From Oscillatoria sp. FACHB-1406 (GTDB lineage: Bacteria > Cyanobacteriota > Cyanobacteriia > Cyanobacteriales > Spirulinaceae), in NCBI RefSeq assembly GCF_014698145.1, contig NZ_JACJSM010000011.1:96198-160197 (forward strand): a stretch of 64,000 nucleotides of DNA, read 5' to 3'. The translations under genes and the position numbers were made by a program. Position 1 is the stretch's first letter. Each line of letters starts with the position of its first letter. The notes under the pieces were generated by a model. That model was not told where the DNA came from, ran no database searches, and saw only the letters and a program-made list of their open reading frames with translations. Positions 61,618 to 64,000 of the stretch are shown piece after piece.

Positions 61618-61646
61618 GGTTGGGTCGCGCTGTGCTTGACCCAACC
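61618..61646. repeat. nine-pair perfect inverted repeat after uvrB
   Basis: GGTTGGGTC (61618-61626) and GACCCAACC (61638-61646) with an 11-base loop GCGCTGTGCTT. It is of the dispersed TTGGGT/ACCCAA palindrome type common in cyanobacterial intergenic DNA. Confidence 0.75.
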
Positions 61647-61779
61647 GACTGCTATATCAACCCCGCTTTATTCCGTTTTCGGCTTATCGACAGCCGGTTT
61701 TTTCCAGAACTGAGCTTGCCGAAGTACCCCATCTCCCAATCGGGGCTATTATACTCACTGTTGCAATCTGGTTTAACCC

Positions 61780-62214
61780 TTGACTATTTCGCGCGAAGAA
61801 CGAATCGAATCTGTAAAAGTTGGTGTTATCGGCGGTTTGGCATTTTGCATCGCTTATGGTTTGACAGTAGCAGTCCATACGCTCGAACTTCCAGTTTTAG
61901 CAGCCTTTCAGGGCAATAATACCGTTGAAACTGCCTTGTGCTGGGGGGCAGCGTGGGCAAGCGGATTTTTATTTGGCGTAACCTATCGCTACATCGTCCG
62001 CGATGAAGATAACCCGCACCTCAAATCCGGGGCAGTAGCGGCTTTCGCGATCGTGCGGGGTGTTGCACCAATCGAGCTAGAACGCGATTTAAGCGAGCAT
62101 TTTCTCGTTTGGATCATTTTTGGGGGAGAGAGCCTGTTTTGTTGCTTGTGCGCGTTTTTTGCGATCGATCTGGCGTTGCGGAAGGGGTGGGTGCAGCGGA
62201 TTGGGCGAGGCTGA
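61780..62214 (+). CDS. small conserved membrane protein
   Basis: A 144-residue protein with three or four membrane helices (VGVIGGLAFCIAYGLTVAV, ALCWGAAWASGFLFGVTYRYIV in parts, AVAAFAIVRG, FLVWIIFGGESLFCCLCAFFAIDL in parts). The start is TTG 61780 (MTISREERIESVKVG). It resembles small cyanobacterial membrane proteins of unknown function. No operon partner. Confidence 0.65.
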   Translation: MTISREERIESVKVGVIGGLAFCIAYGLTVAVHTLELPVLAAFQGNNTVETALCWGAAWASGFLFGVTYRYIVRDEDNPHLKSGAVAAFAIVRGVAPIELERDLSEHFLVWIIFGGESLFCCLCAFFAIDLALRKGWVQRIGRG

Positions 62215-62256
62215 GGGGAATGATGCCAGAGCGTAATTACGAATGATTGGGTTACT

Positions 62257-62865
62257 CTACAGGCAGACTAATCCTGTAATAAATTGATGTAGCATCGCCT
62301 TGGATAAAGATTCAATCGTACCGCCTTCTTCTTCCAGGTGTCCGCCGATCGCCAACATCGCCAAACCGTGCAATAATGCCCATAATGCTCGCGCCATCGG
62401 CTCCGGATTGCCCGCTCGAAAGATACCCGCAATTTGTCCGCGCGCGATCGCATCGGCAAAGGGTAAATACGTCTGTTTCGCCACCGCAACCATTGCTGCA
62501 TCTGCTTTTTCCGGATTTGCCCCATGCGCCCCAAACATAATCCGATAGCGCGCTGGATGTTTCAGGGCATAACTCACATAGGTTAAACCACCTTTTTCCA
62601 ATTGCTCTAAGGGAGTGCTTGCCGACAAAATCGCTGTTTCAATCTCCTGTTTGAAGCGCTGAAACCCTTCTCTAGCGACAGCCGCAAGTAACGCCTCCTT
62701 ATCGGCAAAATGGCGATAGGGGGCGGTATGCGATACCCCCACTCGTCGCGCAATCTCTCGCAACGACACTTCGCTGGCATCTTTTTCCGCCACTAAATCT
62801 AAAGCGGCATCAATTAAGGCTTGGAGTAAATCACCGTGGTGGTAACTCTTCTTCTGCTGCGTCAT
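62257..62865 (-). CDS. TetR/AcrR-family transcriptional regulator
   Basis: A 202-residue repressor. The N-terminal helix-turn-helix is plain (VSLREIARRVGVSHTAPYRHFADKEALLAAVA as parts, about residues 28-60), followed by a variable ligand-binding domain (YVSYALKHPARYRIMFG). It diverges from the DUF3386 gene across 92 bases holding two near-identical operator-like palindromes, so it very likely represses itself and that gene. Confidence 0.92.
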   Translation of the reverse strand: MTQQKKSYHHGDLLQALIDAALDLVAEKDASEVSLREIARRVGVSHTAPYRHFADKEALLAAVAREGFQRFKQEIETAILSASTPLEQLEKGGLTYVSYALKHPARYRIMFGAHGANPEKADAAMVAVAKQTYLPFADAIARGQIAGIFRAGNPEPMARALWALLHGLAMLAIGGHLEEEGGTIESLSKAMLHQFITGLVCL

Positions 62866-62892
62866 CGCGCTCTACATCGTCCCTGAAGTGTT

Positions 62893-62911
62893 ATGTTAAC
62901 ACTGTCAACAT
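62893..62911. promoter_or_regulatory. operator O1 for the TetR regulator
   Basis: ATGTTAACACTGTCAACAT is a near-perfect dyad (ATGTTRACAnTGTYAACAT) and overlaps the -35 element of the plus-strand promoter. A second copy lies 35 bases further on. The position between divergent regulator and target is typical of TetR control. Confidence 0.75.
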
Positions 62912-62924
62912 TTTGTGCTATACT
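62896..62924 (+). promoter_or_regulatory. sigma-70-type promoter of the DUF3386 gene
   Basis: TTAACA (62896-62901), a spacer of exactly 17 bases, then TATACT (62919-62924). Transcription would start near 62931, inside operator O2, giving a leader of about 27 bases before ATG 62958 with GGAG at 62948-62951. Both operators overlap functional promoter elements. Confidence 0.7.
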
Positions 62925-62927
62925 TCA

Positions 62928-62946
62928 ATGTTAACAGCATCAACAT
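62928..62946. promoter_or_regulatory. operator O2 for the TetR regulator
   Basis: ATGTTAACAGCATCAACAT matches O1 at 16 of 19 positions, differing only in the central three bases. It covers the expected transcription start of the DUF3386 gene. Confidence 0.72.
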
Positions 62947-62957
62947 CGGAGCATACC

Positions 62958-63602
62958 ATGACAGAGCAAATCGAAGCTCGCGACTTATTTCGCGCCGCCT
63001 ACGAAAACCGTTACACCTGGGACAAAAACTTTCCCGGTTATACGATGAATGTCACCTTAAAACAAGGCGATAAGGTAGTTACGGGTAAAGCGCGCGTCAA
63101 TCGCGATCTCAAAGCGGAAGTTTTCGACGTAACCGATGAGGAAGCGAAGAAAGAAATCCACAATCAACTCTGGGAAACATCGATTCACCGCATTCGCCGT
63201 ACTTTTGATGAAACTCACGGCAACAATACCTTTAGTTTCGGCGATACGGATGAAACCGGAGCGGTTGAAATTCTGATGGGCGGAAAAGCAGAAGGCGATC
63301 GCTACAAACTCCGCGATAATGAAGTGTGTTTGGTTCACCGCCATATCCACGGCGTTGTCGTCACCATTCACACTTTCAGCAGTCACAATACCGGAGAAGG
63401 ATATCTTTCTCATCGTTACGACTCCCTGTATACCGATCCTAAAACTGGCGAACCGAAAGGCAGCCGTAGCGAGTTTGAGGATACTTACGAGAAAGTCGGC
63501 GATTACTATATTTTGAGCGATCGCGTCATCCGTTCTGACGACGGCGACGTAACGGAGTTCGGATTCTCTGAAATTAAACTGCTCGAACCCGCATTAGTTT
63601 AA
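62958..63602 (+). CDS. DUF3386 family protein
   Basis: A 214-residue soluble protein typical of cyanobacteria: ARDLFRAAYENRYTWDKNFPGY, VTGKARVNRDL, SFGDTDETGAVEILMGG, VCLVHRHIHGVVVTIHTF and YDSLYTDPKTGEPKG mark the DUF3386 family, of unknown biochemical role and often co-varying with photosynthesis genes. ATG 62958 has GGAG seven bases upstream. Control by the divergent TetR regulator suggests response to a small molecule. Confidence 0.85.
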   Translation: MTEQIEARDLFRAAYENRYTWDKNFPGYTMNVTLKQGDKVVTGKARVNRDLKAEVFDVTDEEAKKEIHNQLWETSIHRIRRTFDETHGNNTFSFGDTDETGAVEILMGGKAEGDRYKLRDNEVCLVHRHIHGVVVTIHTFSSHNTGEGYLSHRYDSLYTDPKTGEPKGSRSEFEDTYEKVGDYYILSDRVIRSDDGDVTEFGFSEIKLLEPALV

Positions 63603-63682
63603 GCACCTGAACTGATATTACCGCAAGCGTAGAGACATAATTTTATCTATCCTTTTGTCTCGCGCAATTCACCCAAAAACGA

Positions 63683-63720
63683 CAAAACCCCCGCTCCCAC
63701 AGTAAGGAGAAGGGGTTTTG
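63683..63720. terminator. bidirectional intrinsic terminator of psbA
   Basis: CAAAACCCC (63683-63691) and GGGGTTTTG (63712-63720) with an inner CTCC/GGGAG helix. Read on the minus strand it ends in GGGGTTTT after the psbA stop, and on the plus strand in GGGGTTTTG after the DUF3386 gene. Confidence 0.8.
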
Positions 63721-63760
63721 CTTTAACCATTATTGAGTTTAAAAACTCGAACAGTTGAGC

Positions 63761-64000
63761 TTAGCCGTTGATCGAAGGTGCGGTTAAAGCTACAGGTGCT
63801 TGTTCGCCACTTGCCAAGTCTAACGGGAAGTTGTGAGCGTTGCGCTCGTGCATTACTTCAAAGCCCAAGTTCGCACGGTTCAGTACGTCTGCCCAGGTAT
63901 TCACCACTCGACCTTGAGAATCAAGGATCGATTGGTTGAAGTTGAACCCGTTCAGGTTGAATGCCATCGTGCTGATTCCCATTGCCGTGAACCAGATTCC
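63761..64000 (-). CDS. psbA: photosystem II D1 protein, C-terminal part (cut by window edge)
   Basis: The last 79 codons of D1; the gene continues beyond the right edge. [21 protein letters not shown] and [33 protein letters not shown] are D1 hallmarks. The ligands of the manganese cluster near the end (His and Glu of HERNAHN, Asp of PLDLA, and the Ala after which CtpA cleaves) are all present, followed by the C-terminal extension [16 protein letters not shown] that is removed in maturation. Cyanobacteria usually have several psbA copies. Confidence 0.97.
   Translation of the reverse strand, partial: GIWFTAMGISTMAFNLNGFNFNQSILDSQGRVVNTWADVLNRANLGFEVMHERNAHNFPLDLASGEQAPVALTAPSING

Overview
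The window is chromosomal DNA of a cyanobacterium. Evidence: the HIP1 octamer GCGATCGC is very frequent, the right edge carries the 3' end of psbA (photosystem II D1), a split-intein DnaE-C gene is present, and there are lineage markers such as a CRR7-like protein, a DUF2854 protein, a DUF3386 protein, a CYP38/TLP40-like cyclophilin, a PatA-type regulator and an XisH/XisI pair. The XisH/XisI pair and the many small palindromic repeats would fit a filamentous genus, but the genus cannot be fixed from the sequence.

Layout. 0-4 kb: DAHP synthase behind what reads as a complete aromatic-amino-acid attenuator (leader peptide, antiterminator, terminator), then acylphosphatase, a GFA-fold protein, queD/queE (7-deazaguanine synthesis) and a 1-Cys peroxiredoxin. 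4-24 kb: a large surface-polysaccharide locus, mostly on the minus strand: secreted GH-A hydrolase, an internally deleted sugar epimerase, a GtrA-GT2 fusion, a 5'-truncated GT39-like transferase, a 1440-residue multidomain protein (methyltransferase, GT2, NodS-like methyltransferase, NodB-like deacetylase), a membrane protein, a Wzt/Wzm ABC exporter, a double GT2 and a single GT2. It continues on the plus strand with a membrane GT2 and an FAD protein related to UDP-galactopyranose mutase. 24-30 kb: pyrD, a DHH phosphoesterase, and a tightly packed minus-strand operon Uma2 - VOC - ATP-grasp - RuBisCO-like protein. 30-47 kb: housekeeping and regulation: winged-helix protein, Fur-family regulator, lumenal cyclophilin, a histidine kinase/response regulator pair, PatA-like regulator, prolyl oligopeptidase, dnaE-C, GatD-like amidotransferase, a candidate structured RNA locus, a methyltransferase-HIT fusion lacking the HIT nucleophile, a DnaJ-pentapeptide protein and SelO.

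47-52.7 kb is an accessory patch: CRR7 and DUF2854 genes, a palindrome array, a truncated ATPase coupled to a TPR protein with near-identical 120-bp repeats, XisH/XisI, a VapBC-type toxin-antitoxin pair and a broken HTH gene. 52.7-64 kb returns to core genes: miaB, menB, a SPOR protein, a short PspA-like protein, tsaE, an Ala/Lys/Glu-rich repeat protein, uvrB, a TetR regulator divergent from DUF3386 with two clear operators, and psbA.

Signs of rearrangement are concentrated at 5.5-8.8 kb (two damaged glycosylation genes, and a 107-bp inverted-repeat element that supplies a stop codon) and at 44.2-52.5 kb. Several short elements with terminal inverted repeats sit at gene ends. No rRNA, tRNA, CRISPR array or complete insertion sequence was found.
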